Shown here piece after piece: positions 8,753 to 17,133 of a DNA stretch of 64,000 nucleotides (the first letter of the stretch is position 1; the number at the start of each line of letters is the position of its first letter). This DNA comes from Ruegeria sp. HKCCSA071. Lineage in GTDB: Bacteria; Pseudomonadota; Alphaproteobacteria; Rhodobacterales; Rhodobacteraceae. The DNA is taken from positions 1 to 64,000 of the forward strand of contig NZ_JAEDOX010000005.1 of NCBI RefSeq assembly GCF_017872555.1, given 5' to 3'. Under the pieces are notes generated by a model that saw only the letters and a program-made list of their open reading frames with translations, searched no databases and was not told the origin of the DNA. Both the position numbers and the translations under genes were made by a program.

Positions 8753-9502
8753 ATGCCACCCAAGACTGATTTCTCCAACATCGGGTTTGCCGACTTTCAG
8801 CGTATGGCTAGTGACAGTAAACTTTCGCGCTATGAAAAAATTGGATTTCCGGACACCTATCGCGAGGGCCAAGAAGAAGAGATTTTTTTGGATATCTGCG
8901 CCAAGCTGACGAATCTTTCGGGAAAAGCCCGGAGGGTCGTTGACATAGGTCCCGGTTGCAGCGATCTGCCTTTCTTGCTTATTGACTTGTGCGCACGTAA
9001 CCAACACGCCCTTTCGCTGCTGGATGGCAAAGAGATGCTTTCCCAACTACCCGACAGTGAAGATATTCAAAAAATCGATACACTCTTCCCCAACTGCCCA
9101 AGCTTTCTTGCGGAGGAAAAAGGGCGAATCGACGCGATCCTGTGTTACAGTGTTCTTCATTATGTATTCGAAGAAGGGTCCGTTTTTAGGTTCCTGGATG
9201 AGGCCCTCAGTCTGCTGGCGCCGGGTGGTCAACTGCTGATCGGTGACATTCCTAACATCTCGAAGCGCAAGAGGTTCTTTGCAAGCGACACCGGTGCAGA
9301 CTTTCACCGGGCTTTCATGAAAACGGACGATGCACCTGATGTTCGGTTCAACGTGTCGAACCCTGGACAAATTGACGATGCTGCCATCTTTGGCTTGCTC
9401 CAGCGGGCAAGGAGCGCTGGTTTTGACGCCTATGTCGTGCCGCAGAGCCCAAAACTCCCTATGGCAAACCGGCGTGAAGACATCTTAATTGTGCGGCCTT
9501 AG
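8753..9502 (+). CDS. SAM-dependent methyltransferase in glycan operon
   Basis: A 249-residue protein preceded by a strong ribosome site (AAGGAGAAGCGG). RRVVDIGPGCSDLPFLLIDL is a class I methyltransferase motif I; IDAILCYSVLHYVFEEGSVF and LLAPGGQLLIGDIPN are the motif IV and post-IV regions. The target is not evident; methylation of a sugar nucleotide or glycan terminus is likely from position between sugar-modifying genes. The 122-bp gap before it is the largest in the operon and could hold an internal promoter. Confidence 0.7.
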   Translation: MPPKTDFSNIGFADFQRMASDSKLSRYEKIGFPDTYREGQEEEIFLDICAKLTNLSGKARRVVDIGPGCSDLPFLLIDLCARNQHALSLLDGKEMLSQLPDSEDIQKIDTLFPNCPSFLAEEKGRIDAILCYSVLHYVFEEGSVFRFLDEALSLLAPGGQLLIGDIPNISKRKRFFASDTGADFHRAFMKTDDAPDVRFNVSNPGQIDDAAIFGLLQRARSAGFDAYVVPQSPKLPMANRREDILIVRP

Positions 9503-9520
9503 AAGCGGGAGAGTGCGAGC

Positions 9521-10198
9521 ATGGACAAGACATCGGAAGTGGTTATTCTGGGCGACCATGCCTTCGCGGAAGTCGCCTATGAATGCTTTACACACGATTC
9601 GGAATTTGAGGTGAAAGGTTTCGCAGTTGAAGAGGCATACCTTACTTCAGAAACAAAGTTCGGGCTACCCGTGGTTCCTATCGAGAAGATCGAAGATTAT
9701 TTCGACCCCGAGCGCGTGCATTTCTACGCTGCGCTGGTTTACACGCAGCTCAATCGCCTCAGAACGCGCCTTTACGAGGTCGCAAAGGCAAAGCACTTCA
9801 AACCCGCGTCCTATATCTCGAGCCGTGCATCGGTTTGGCACAACGTTACTCTCGGTGAACACTGCTTCGTTTTCGAAGACAACACGATCCAGCCATTCGT
9901 ACAGATCGGCGACAATGTCGTGTTGTGGAGCGGCAACCACATTGGGCATCACAGCAGGATCCGCGACAATTGCTTCGTGTCTTCCCACGTTGTGATCTCT
10001 GGATTCTGCGACATCGGTGAAAACTCATTCCTCGGCGTGAACGCTTCGCTTGCGAACAATCTCACGATTGGCGAGGATAATTGGATCGGTCCGGGTGTCA
10101 CACTTCTTCAGAACACAGAATCAAACCAGCTTTTCAAGGGTGAACAGCCGGACCCCTCACGTGTAACGCCTAAGCGTATGTTTAAGGTGCGGTCTTGA
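9521..10198 (+). CDS. PglD/NeuD-like hexapeptide acyltransferase
   Basis: A 225-residue protein with an N-terminal Rossmann-like PglD domain (VVILGDHAFAEVAYECF) and a C-terminal left-handed beta-helix with hexapeptide repeats (about residues 105-205, for example VTLGEHCFVFEDNTIQPFV, SGFCDIGENSFLGVNASL and LTIGEDNWIGPGVTL). The His in NHIGHHSRIRDN matches the catalytic region of this family, which acetylates amino sugars on nucleotide carriers using acetyl-CoA. With fdtA and fdtB downstream, it is a good candidate for N-acetylation of the dTDP-3-amino sugar (the FdtC/QdtC step), although those enzymes often lack the Rossmann domain. It could also be an O-acyltransferase. Confidence 0.7.
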   Translation: MDKTSEVVILGDHAFAEVAYECFTHDSEFEVKGFAVEEAYLTSETKFGLPVVPIEKIEDYFDPERVHFYAALVYTQLNRLRTRLYEVAKAKHFKPASYISSRASVWHNVTLGEHCFVFEDNTIQPFVQIGDNVVLWSGNHIGHHSRIRDNCFVSSHVVISGFCDIGENSFLGVNASLANNLTIGEDNWIGPGVTLLQNTESNQLFKGEQPDPSRVTPKRMFKVRS

Positions 10199-11115
10199 TT
10201 TGGAACAAACGTGGCATCGTCTGGGCCCCCACTAAACAGCTTGGTGGCTACACTCACGGGATGGGTCCATCGCCTTTCCGAATAGACGAAGACACACTGC
10301 GTGTCTTCGTCACTGTGCTCGATTCCAAAGGCCGCGGGCACATTCAATATGTCGATGTTTTGGCGGAGGACCCTACCCGCGTGGTTGCGCAATCGGACGG
10401 CCCGGTCCTCGGTCCCGGTATTCCCGGATCTTTCGACGACAACGGCATCATGGCGCTAAGTCCGGTGCGTGCGCCATGCGGCCGTATCTTTCTCTACTAC
10501 GCCGGGTTTGAGATCTGCCATCACATCCGCTATCGCATCATGACCGGCCTCGCTATAAGCGAAGACAATGGAAAGACGTTTCAGCGTTATTCGAACACAC
10601 CCATCCTCGATCGCTCGGATGAGGAGCTGTACTTTCGCGGCGGTCCGTTCGTGCTTCTGAACGATGGAAAATTTCGCATGTGGTATGTCGCGGGAAGCCG
10701 TTGGATCGACGTGGCTGGAAAACAGATGCCGGTCTACGACTTGCGCTATGCGGAGTCGGACGACGGCATGACCTGGCCCTCTCGGGGCTACGTGTCGATG
10801 GCACTGACCAACGTCGACGAACACGGGTTCGGCCGTCCTTGGGTGGTTAAGCGCGGGCCAGACGACTATCAGCTCTTCTATTCAATTCGCCGTACTTCGC
10901 TTGGCGCCTACCGCCTTGGCTATGCGGAATCCAGCGACGGACTTTCGTGGACGCGCAAAGATACGGAGATGGGTCTTGATGTCACGCCGGGTGGTTTCGA
11001 CGGAAAAGCAATCATGTATTCGGCTGTGGTCGAAGCGCAGGGCCGGACCTGGTGTTTCTACAACGGCGACGGCTTCGGTGCCGCTGGTTTTGCGGTAGCG
11101 GAACTTGCTGAATGA
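10195..11115 (+). CDS. Predicted beta-propeller (GH43/GH130-like) protein in glycan operon
   Basis: A 306-residue protein beginning with a TTG that overlaps the previous stop, with AAGG eight bases upstream. It carries repeated motifs of five-bladed propeller glycosidases and phosphorylases: GLAISEDNGKTFQRY, LRYAESDDGMTWPS and LGYAESSDGLSWTRKD (S-D-G--W/F blades), plus FRMWYVAGSRW and WCFYNGDGFGAAGFAVAELA. Members of this fold include GH32, GH43, GH130 and related domains. There is no signal peptide, so it should be cytoplasmic, which is odd for a secreted glycan hydrolase. A role in glycan biosynthesis, for example a transferase or sugar-binding function, is possible but unproven. Confidence 0.6.
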   Translation: MIWNKRGIVWAPTKQLGGYTHGMGPSPFRIDEDTLRVFVTVLDSKGRGHIQYVDVLAEDPTRVVAQSDGPVLGPGIPGSFDDNGIMALSPVRAPCGRIFLYYAGFEICHHIRYRIMTGLAISEDNGKTFQRYSNTPILDRSDEELYFRGGPFVLLNDGKFRMWYVAGSRWIDVAGKQMPVYDLRYAESDDGMTWPSRGYVSMALTNVDEHGFGRPWVVKRGPDDYQLFYSIRRTSLGAYRLGYAESSDGLSWTRKDTEMGLDVTPGGFDGKAIMYSAVVEAQGRTWCFYNGDGFGAAGFAVAELAE

Positions 11116-12071
11116 CCCTAGTGATTAAACCCTTTTCATTGGATGATAGCCCACTTTGGGACGCATTTTGCCATGTTGCTGTTAACGCGACGCTGCTGCA
11201 CAGCCGTCGCTTCTTGTCCTACCACGGCGACAGGTTCGAGGATCTTTCGCTCCTCCTTTATGACAAAGACCAGCTTCGCGCGATACTTCCCGCGGCACGC
11301 GCACCGAACGATGCGACGCTTGTGGTCAGTCATCCCGGCGCAACTTATGGCGGGTTCGTTCACGCCGGACAACTTGCTGGAGAAAACGCGATTGACGCTT
11401 TTCATGCAGTTGCGGCACACTACCGAAGCGTCGGATGTGACCGATTGCTCTACAAGCCGGTGCCTCACATCTATGCCCAGTCACCCGCGGCAGACGATCT
11501 CTATGCGCTGTTCCGTCTAGGGGCGGAACGCCAGCGCTGCGATCTCTCCAGCACTATTGACCTATCGTTTCGTAGACCCGTCTCCAGTCGACGCAAAAGG
11601 TCCTTAGAAAAGGCGCGACGCGTCGTGAGTGTCAGTGCAGATATTGCGAAGCTGGACGCGTTATGGGATGTGGTAGAAGACAATCTCGCACGCAAACACA
11701 AGACGCGACCGGTGCACTCCCGTACCGAGATCAAGGATCTCGCGACACGGTTCCCGGATGAAATTAAGCTACGAACAGCACACATAGGCGACAAAATCGT
11801 CGCAGGAACCCTTTTGTTCGCTTCGCGACAGGTCTGGCACGCGCAATATATCGCCTCGAGCGAAGACGGATATGCTGTGTCCGCTCTCGATGCGGTATTC
11901 GATACCTCCATCAAAGATGCCAAATCGGCTGGCGTGCGATACTTCGATTTCGGTTCAAGCAACGAGGACCATGGTCGTGTCCTTAACGCCGGACTTTACC
12001 GATTCAAGACAGAATTCGGTGGCGGAGGGGTTGCTCATGAGTTCTACATGGTTCAACTAGACTCCCTATGA
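11112..12071 (+). CDS. FemAB/GNAT-like acyltransferase
   Basis: This 319-residue protein overlaps its upstream neighbour by 4 bp (ATGA). It resembles GNAT acetyltransferases of the FemAB-like type (Acetyltransf_6): SRRKRSLEKARR is the basic helix, KIVAGTLLFASRQVWHAQYI and ALDAVFDTSIKDAKSAGVRY the core, and FDFGSSNEDHGRVLNAGLYR the conserved terminal region with F-FG-S. Family members transfer amino acids or acyl groups. In this operon it may attach a non-acetyl acyl or aminoacyl group to the amino sugar, which is inference from position between the acyltransferase and fdtA. Confidence 0.6.
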   Translation: MTLVIKPFSLDDSPLWDAFCHVAVNATLLHSRRFLSYHGDRFEDLSLLLYDKDQLRAILPAARAPNDATLVVSHPGATYGGFVHAGQLAGENAIDAFHAVAAHYRSVGCDRLLYKPVPHIYAQSPAADDLYALFRLGAERQRCDLSSTIDLSFRRPVSSRRKRSLEKARRVVSVSADIAKLDALWDVVEDNLARKHKTRPVHSRTEIKDLATRFPDEIKLRTAHIGDKIVAGTLLFASRQVWHAQYIASSEDGYAVSALDAVFDTSIKDAKSAGVRYFDFGSSNEDHGRVLNAGLYRFKTEFGGGGVAHEFYMVQLDSL

Positions 12072-12487
12072 AGCCAAACGTCTCTGACCTAAAAATTCTA
12101 GAACTGCCTAAGCGTTCCGATGTCCGAGGCAATCTGACCTTTATTGAATCCGAAAGGCATGTGCCTTTCGACATCCGGCGCGTCTTCTATCTCTACGACG
12201 TACCCACTGCTGAAAGTCGTGGTGCACATGCTCATCGCGCACTGCATCAGTTTCTTATTTGCCTCTCGGGAAGTTTTGATGTTGAAGCCGATGACGGTGT
12301 TACAAAACGAACCATTCACTTGAATAGGCCATGGCTTGGCCTGCATGTCCCACCGATGATCTGGGCCTCCGAGGTGAATTTCGATGCGGGGTCCGTCTGT
12401 CTTGTGCTCACTTCAGACTATTACGACGAGGCTGATTACATCCGGGACTACGACACATTCCTTGCCCTCAAAAGAGCTTTGCAATGA
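12068..12487 (+). CDS. fdtA: dTDP-4-keto-6-deoxyglucose 3,4-ketoisomerase
   Basis: A 139-residue single-domain cupin of the FdtA/QdtA (WxcM-like) family. The conserved motif [20 protein letters not shown] contains the catalytic His residues, and [15 protein letters not shown] is the usual later cupin strand. The enzyme moves the keto group of dTDP-4-keto-6-deoxyglucose from C4 to C3, giving the substrate for the aminotransferase encoded next. It overlaps both neighbours by 4 bp. FdtA (galacto) and QdtA (gluco) isomerases are too alike to separate by eye, so the final sugar is Fuc3N or Qui3N. Confidence 0.8.
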   Translation: MKPNVSDLKILELPKRSDVRGNLTFIESERHVPFDIRRVFYLYDVPTAESRGAHAHRALHQFLICLSGSFDVEADDGVTKRTIHLNRPWLGLHVPPMIWASEVNFDAGSVCLVLTSDYYDEADYIRDYDTFLALKRALQ

Positions 12488-13593
12488 AGGTTCCTTTCCT
12501 CGACCTCGGCGAGGCCTATCGCACCTTGCAGTCGGACATCAATGAAGCTGTCACTCGTGTTCTGGCATCAGGTTGGTATGTCCTTGGCGAAGAAGTTGAT
12601 CACTTCGAAACCGCCTTTGCAGCTTACTGCGGTTCGGCGCATGCCGTCGGTCTAGCAAGTGGTCTGGACGCCTTACATCTTGGGTTGCGCGCACTGGGTA
12701 TCGGTGAAGGCGACGAGGTGATCGTGCCTTCAAATGGGTACATCGCGACGTGGCTTGGCGTCAGCATTGCTGGCGCTACACCTGTACCGGTGGAGCCAGA
12801 CATGGCAACACACAATATCGACCCAAGCCGTATTGAAGCAGCGATCACGCCCCGTACACGCGCTATCGTGGCGTTGCACCTTTACGGCCTACCTGCCGAC
12901 CTCGAGCAGATAATGGGTATTGCGCGCCGATACAATCTGAGCGTTGTTGAAGATGCCGCGCAGGCACACGGTGCGCGATATCGAGGAGAAAAGATCGGAC
13001 AACACGGCGACGTTGTCGCGTGGAGCTTCTATCCAAGCAAAAATCTTGGCGCTCTGGGCGATGCTGGGGCGGTAACGACAAATGACGCCGATGTTGCTGA
13101 ACGCATCCGTATTCTACGCAATTACGGGTCGCAAGAGCGATACGTGAACAAGGTCCGCGGCATCAACAGCCGGCTCGACCCGATCCAGGCGGCTGTTCTG
13201 AAAGTCAAACTTGATCACCTTGACGCCTGGAATGCGCATCGCTCCAAGATTGCAGCACTCTACCGGGAGCGGCTTGCCAATGTACCCGGTGTGATCCTGC
13301 CGATTGAGCCCGAGGGTTGCCAATCGGCTTGGCACCTTTTTGTAGTGCGGGTCCAGCAGCGACAGCGGCTGAAAGAGGCGCTGAACAAGACAGGCATCGG
13401 CACACAAGTCCATTACCCGATTCCGCCGCATATGCAGGAGGCCTATGCTGATCTGGGATTTACACCAGACAACTTTCCAGTCGCGCGTCGGCTAGCCGAC
13501 GAAGTGCTAAGCCTTCCTTGTGGCCCACAGATGCCCCTTGAGGCAGTCGACATGGTTTCCGAACGAATTCTTAAGGTTATCAAGTCATCATGA
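12484..13593 (+). CDS. fdtB: dTDP-3-keto-6-deoxyhexose aminotransferase (DegT/DnrJ/EryC1)
   Basis: A 369-residue PLP enzyme of the DegT/DnrJ/EryC1/StrS family. [19 protein letters not shown] binds cofactor phosphate, [14 protein letters not shown] holds the Asp and Gln that contact PLP, and [16 protein letters not shown] supplies the Schiff-base Lys. C-terminal [14 protein letters not shown] residues ([15 protein letters not shown]) are standard. It converts the 3-keto product of FdtA to the 3-amino sugar nucleotide using glutamate. The gene overlaps fdtA by 4 bp. FdtB and QdtB cannot be separated by eye. Confidence 0.8.
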   Translation: MKVPFLDLGEAYRTLQSDINEAVTRVLASGWYVLGEEVDHFETAFAAYCGSAHAVGLASGLDALHLGLRALGIGEGDEVIVPSNGYIATWLGVSIAGATPVPVEPDMATHNIDPSRIEAAITPRTRAIVALHLYGLPADLEQIMGIARRYNLSVVEDAAQAHGARYRGEKIGQHGDVVAWSFYPSKNLGALGDAGAVTTNDADVAERIRILRNYGSQERYVNKVRGINSRLDPIQAAVLKVKLDHLDAWNAHRSKIAALYRERLANVPGVILPIEPEGCQSAWHLFVVRVQQRQRLKEALNKTGIGTQVHYPIPPHMQEAYADLGFTPDNFPVARRLADEVLSLPCGPQMPLEAVDMVSERILKVIKSS

Positions 13594-15146
13594 GAGGTAC
13601 GGCTCTGCCAGAATTGGCCACGCTGCAAAATCAGATTCGCAACGCGCTCGCCATCAGAGATATTGCTTCTGCGCTCGACAGTGTTCGATGGTTCGTCGAT
13701 TCAATTCTAACTAATCCACGCGCAATAACCCGTGTATTGGGAAGTGAAGAACTGGATGCGCTCTGCCAGGACATCGCGGAAGAAATCAAATGCAGCGTCC
13801 CGCGAAATGCGGCAGATCGTTCGGGCACGGTTATCATCGCCTCCGAGCTTTCTAGGGCCGGCGGCCACGAACAGGTTATGGCGGACATCGTGAATCTAAA
13901 CCTGTTCGACTCGCCGGTCACAATATTGCTGACGGACTGCTTTGACCGGGCCGATGCCGCAATTGCGGAGGAATTCGCGGCATTCAACCAGGTGGAGGTG
14001 ACTACTGTGCAGGGCGTGGATAGTGCCGCGCGCTTGGATAGTGTTTGTAAATACCTTTGTGACAAGGCCCCGGAAAATCTTCTTCTCTTCTTCCATCATC
14101 AGGATACCATCGGGTTTTGCGCCGCATTGGCTGCTGGTATCCCCAATACCATCTTCGTCCACCATGCAGATCATCACCTCAGTCTTGGTGTGACTTGCAA
14201 GCAGTTTCGACACGTCGATCTCGCTAATATGGCATTTGAGAATTGTCACCACGATTTTGGGATCACAGATAATATCTACTGGCCCCTGATCCTGCGCAAT
14301 GATGTAGGTGTGCAAAATAGGGAGTTCAACAAAAACCATTGCTGGAGAAGTTGTTCCGTCGGACGAGCGGACAAATTTGCAGCAAATGGCTACGCCTTCG
14401 ACTACGCATCGCTTCTGCCAAAAATCCTCAAGGCCACGGGCGGAACCCACGTTCATATCGGACCCTTGTCAACCAATCTCAGTAGCTCCATCGAAAAGAG
14501 TTTTGTAGAGAATGGTGTGCCACTTGATCGGGTAAAGTTTATTTCCTACGCGCCTTCTGTCGCGCAGGCTTTGATCGACGAAAATGTCGACGTTTTTCTT
14601 GGTTCTTTTCCAACAGGTGGCGGGAAATCAACAATTGAGGCTATGGCCGCAGGCATCCCCCTATTGATGCATCAGAATTATCGCCACCGCATGTTTTGCG
14701 GAGCTGACGTGGCCTATCCAGGCGCACTGACTTGGCAAACGGAAGAAGAGCTTTTTGAGGTACTCGCTGGCCTATCTCCAGAAATTCTATCGGATCATGC
14801 CAGTCGGTCACGTGCGTGTTTCGAACGAAACCATTCCAGTGATGCACTCGTTTCTGCTATTAAGAGCCAGAATTGTGTGCCGCCGCCCCTGATTGAACAC
14901 CCTGTGAATCAATTGTTCTTTTTTCTAGACGAAGAGCGTGATTGGCGTGCGTCTGAGGAGAGCAGGCTCGTTGCCGAAAACAAGGTGTTGGCCCTTGAAG
15001 CAGAGGTTGCCGAACTTGAAGCAGAGGTTGCCGAACTTGAGGGCAGACTTGCAGGTCTTGAAGAGAAGCTCACGTCACCCCGTAAACTGAGTCGAGAACT
15101 GGCTCGTCAGCTCAATCGGCGGCTGCATGGCAAGAGACTGAGGTGA
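13590..15146 (+). CDS. Glycosyltransferase with C-terminal coiled coil
   Basis: A 518-residue protein overlapping fdtB by 4 bp. It looks like a GT-B transferase: [20 protein letters not shown] and [14 protein letters not shown] occur in the first half, [13 protein letters not shown] and [20 protein letters not shown] in the second, where the [13 protein letters not shown] stretch corresponds to the donor-binding region. Residues about 450-500 form a strict heptad coiled coil ([19 protein letters not shown]), encoded in part by a 21-bp tandem repeat. The TGA lies where the IS3 right end begins (~15143-15147), so the stop and the last residues might have been supplied by the insertion. Specificity is unknown. 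Confidence 0.65.
   Translation: MRGTALPELATLQNQIRNALAIRDIASALDSVRWFVDSILTNPRAITRVLGSEELDALCQDIAEEIKCSVPRNAADRSGTVIIASELSRAGGHEQVMADIVNLNLFDSPVTILLTDCFDRADAAIAEEFAAFNQVEVTTVQGVDSAARLDSVCKYLCDKAPENLLLFFHHQDTIGFCAALAAGIPNTIFVHHADHHLSLGVTCKQFRHVDLANMAFENCHHDFGITDNIYWPLILRNDVGVQNREFNKNHCWRSCSVGRADKFAANGYAFDYASLLPKILKATGGTHVHIGPLSTNLSSSIEKSFVENGVPLDRVKFISYAPSVAQALIDENVDVFLGSFPTGGGKSTIEAMAAGIPLLMHQNYRHRMFCGADVAYPGALTWQTEEELFEVLAGLSPEILSDHASRSRACFERNHSSDALVSAIKSQNCVPPPLIEHPVNQLFFFLDEERDWRASEESRLVAENKVLALEAEVAELEAEVAELEGRLAGLEEKLTSPRKLSRELARQLNRRLHGKRLR
14994..15035 (+). repeat. 21-bp tandem repeat, two copies, in coiled-coil region
   Basis: The unit CTTGAAGCAGAGGTTGCCGA(A) occurs twice without a mismatch and encodes LEAEVAE, one coiled-coil heptad. 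Being a multiple of three and of seven residues, gain or loss of a unit would keep both frame and heptad register. Confidence 0.85.
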
Positions 15147-15504
15147 AGTTTGATCTGACTAGGGGTGGGGAATGACCTGCGCCCCGAAGCTTCCCTCGTT
15201 CTGATGTAGAGTTTCCCGCATTTTCTCTGCATGACGGGCTGGTATCGTCATGTGAGTTTGCCAGCGTTGCCGGTGGGATGTTCCCGATGACGCTGTACGG
15301 TCGTTCTTCGTTGTAGTATCTACGCCATTCCTCCATCTTTTCGCAAGCATCCGACAGCGACAGGAACCAATGCGTTTTCAGGCATTCGGCCCTAAACTTT
15401 AAGTTGAACGCTTCGATGAAGGCATTGTCGGTCGGTTTGCCAGGGCGGGAGAAGTCGAGCGTGACGCCGTTATGGTAAGCCCACAAGTCCATGAACTCGC
15501 TGCC
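15147..15504 (-). mobile_element. IS3-family element copy 2, 3' part with orfB C-terminus
   Basis: Reading the minus strand from 15504: GSEFMDLWAYHNGVTLDF, then SRPGKPTDNAFIEAFNLKFR and HWFLSLSDACEKMEEWRRYY, the C-terminal catalytic half of an IS3 OrfB with the DDE Glu in DNAFIEAFN. About four codons are missing after GSEF compared with related transposases. It is the continuation of the 5' part at 17134-17897, the two having been separated by the IS110 element. The right end lies near 15143-15147, next to the upstream glycosyltransferase stop. Confidence 0.75.
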
Positions 15505-15534
15505 GTAGCACCTTCGGAATGTCGTTGATTTAGA

Positions 15535-15585
15535 GGCTATGATCGCCTGCGCAGCCCTCAAATAGCGCAGCAGGTGATCATAGCC
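15535..15585 (+). other. Large hairpin in the 5' non-coding end of the IS110 element
   Basis: GGCTATGATC (15535-15544) pairs perfectly with GATCATAGCC (15576-15585); inside it CCTGC pairs with GCAGG (15546-15550 with 15570-15574), giving a stem of about 16 pairs with a G-T pair between the two helices. The decayed element end at 4339-4389 keeps the same structure with compensating or tolerated changes. It may limit read-through into the transposase, be a recognition structure, or be part of an RNA. Confidence 0.7.
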
Positions 15586-15640
15586 GGGTCTCAGGTCCCT
15601 ACAGTGGTTTTGCACAACCACACCGCAAGGGAGACCGACT

Positions 15641-16873
15641 ATGACCAAGAACACTATTGCACAGGCTGAGCCTGTTTTGGTGGCGTTTGATATCGCAAAG
15701 GCGCGCCATGAAGTTTTGATCGCCGTTCCAGGCAAGAAGCGCCGCCGCCGATTGACCGTGTTGAACCAGCTCGACGACTTCAACCGATTGATCGCCACAC
15801 TGTCGGAGTATGACCATCCTGTCCGCGCAGCTTTTGAGGCCACGGGTAATTACCATCGCGCCTTAGCATACCGGCTCGGCGCTGCTGGTTTCGACGTGAA
15901 GTTGGTTTCGTCAGTTGCATTGGCCCGCACCCGGGAGGCTCTGAACAACAGTTGGGACAAGAACGACCCGAAGGATGCGCAGGTCATCTTGCACATGATG
16001 CAAATCGGGAACGAGCAGTTCTATCACGATCCACTGTTGTGCGGCACAAACGATCTTCAGGAACTGTCCAAAACGCACGACATCGTTTCCCGCTCGAAGA
16101 CCGAGTTGTGGCATCGCATCTTGACCCACTATCTGCCTTTGTATTGGCCCGAGGCTGAACGCTTTCACCGCAGTTCGCGCAGTGATTGGTTCTTTGCCTT
16201 CCTGGAGCGTTATCCATCACCACACTTCATCTCAGCTATAGATCAAGAGACATTCATTGCCGATGCATGGGAGGTTGTCGGCCGCAAGGTCTCAAAAGAG
16301 CGTTTGCTTGCAGATATTTATAAGACGGCCAAGTCCTCTGTGGGCCTGCCCATTGCACCGGACTCTGATGCCGCTCGGATGTTCAGGCTCGTTCTCGCTG
16401 AGGGGCGCAACCTGATTGCCCAGCGTAATGAGATCGAGGGCCGCGCTGTCGAACTACTCAAGGACAACAAGGACTATCTGCTGCTGACATCCATCCCGGG
16501 AATCGGGCCGATCAATGCGCTGACTATCCTGGCAGAAGCTGGTGATCTGCGACGCTTTCAACATCACCGACAATTCTTGAAGTTCTGCGGTATGGACCTT
16601 GCAACCGTCCAGTCCGGGACCTTCCGAGGCCAAACCAAGCTGTCAAAGTATGGCAATGCCCGGCTACGACGGACACTCTGGATAGCTGGCCAGGTGGCCA
16701 TCATGCAAAATACCAACAGCTTCCGTGATAAGTTTGAGCGTTACATCGCCAAGGATCGGCAAAATACCCATTTACGCCGCAAGGCGTATACCGCAATCGC
16801 CGCAAAGATGGCCCGCACCGTGCATGGGATCATCAAACGCGGCGAACCCTATCGTCCCTTCTTTGAGGGATGA
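15641..16873 (+). CDS. IS110-family transposase (DEDD recombinase)
   Basis: A complete 410-residue transposase. The N-terminal RuvC-like DEDD domain has D17 (LVAFDIAK), E66 (AAFEATGNYH), and D109 and D112 (WDKNDPKDAQ). The C-terminal Transposase_20 domain holds SIPGIGPINALTILAEAG (helix-hairpin-helix-like) and VQSG with Ser325, the likely nucleophilic serine of this family, then KLSKYGNARLRRTLW. No stops or frameshifts are present, so the element may still be active. IS110-family recombinases act with an element-encoded guide RNA; in IS1111 types that RNA is generally placed downstream of the gene. Confidence 0.9.
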   Translation: MTKNTIAQAEPVLVAFDIAKARHEVLIAVPGKKRRRRLTVLNQLDDFNRLIATLSEYDHPVRAAFEATGNYHRALAYRLGAAGFDVKLVSSVALARTREALNNSWDKNDPKDAQVILHMMQIGNEQFYHDPLLCGTNDLQELSKTHDIVSRSKTELWHRILTHYLPLYWPEAERFHRSSRSDWFFAFLERYPSPHFISAIDQETFIADAWEVVGRKVSKERLLADIYKTAKSSVGLPIAPDSDAARMFRLVLAEGRNLIAQRNEIEGRAVELLKDNKDYLLLTSIPGIGPINALTILAEAGDLRRFQHHRQFLKFCGMDLATVQSGTFRGQTKLSKYGNARLRRTLWIAGQVAIMQNTNSFRDKFERYIAKDRQNTHLRRKAYTAIAAKMARTVHGIIKRGEPYRPFFEG

Positions 16874-17133
16874 TCGACGGCAGAAGGACCTTTCTCTGTG
16901 CGTGCCGTAGAGGCGGGCTTTCGACCTCGTAGATAATGTTCAGGCCTTCTGCTCAACGACCCGAAGATCTCGTCTTAAGGACGGTGAGAGCCGCAAAAGC
17001 GTACTCTGTGTTTGTTATGGGAGAGACATGTTGTTGACCAAAATGCCGAACTGACACACATTCAAACGTGCTGGAACGTTTCAGCATGCCAATGACTTGA
17101 TGCCAAATCAGCCAATCATTCCGAACATAGGAC
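16874..17133 (+). ncRNA. Candidate guide (bridge/seek) RNA region of the IS110 element
   Basis: This 260-bp non-coding tail lies between the transposase stop and the element end. IS1111-type elements encode their target-choosing RNA in this place, so an RNA is expected here by family knowledge. Several short inverted stretches are visible, for example AACGTGCTGGAACGTT-like pairing near 17064-17083. GTAGATAATG at 16929-16938 matches 8 of 10 bases of the IS3 target GTGGATAACG, a weak but suggestive guide-like match. Exact RNA ends cannot be set by eye. Confidence 0.4.

Larger units (their letters stand above)
15505..17133 (+). mobile_element. Intact IS110-family (IS1111-like) element, 1,629 bp, nested in IS3
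   Basis: The boundaries are defined by where the IS3 orfB reading frame breaks: Val-Asp-Asn codons end at 17134 and Gly-Ser-Glu-Phe codons resume at 15504. Both ends carry the 9-bp inverted repeat TTCGGAATG (15513-15521 and its complement 17117-17125), each starting 8 nt inside the end, a layout typical of IS1111-type members of IS110. Both junctions share an AC (GT on the other strand) that may be the crossover dinucleotide. No target duplication is seen, as expected. The transposase is at 15641-16873, with 136 bp before it and 260 bp after it. Confidence 0.85.

Noticed and set aside
15112..15843. 243-codon minus-strand frame spanning the IS110 left end and IS3
   Set aside because: It joins antisense of the IS110 transposase start and hairpin with the IS3 orfB C-terminus; only the IS3 part is real coding sequence.
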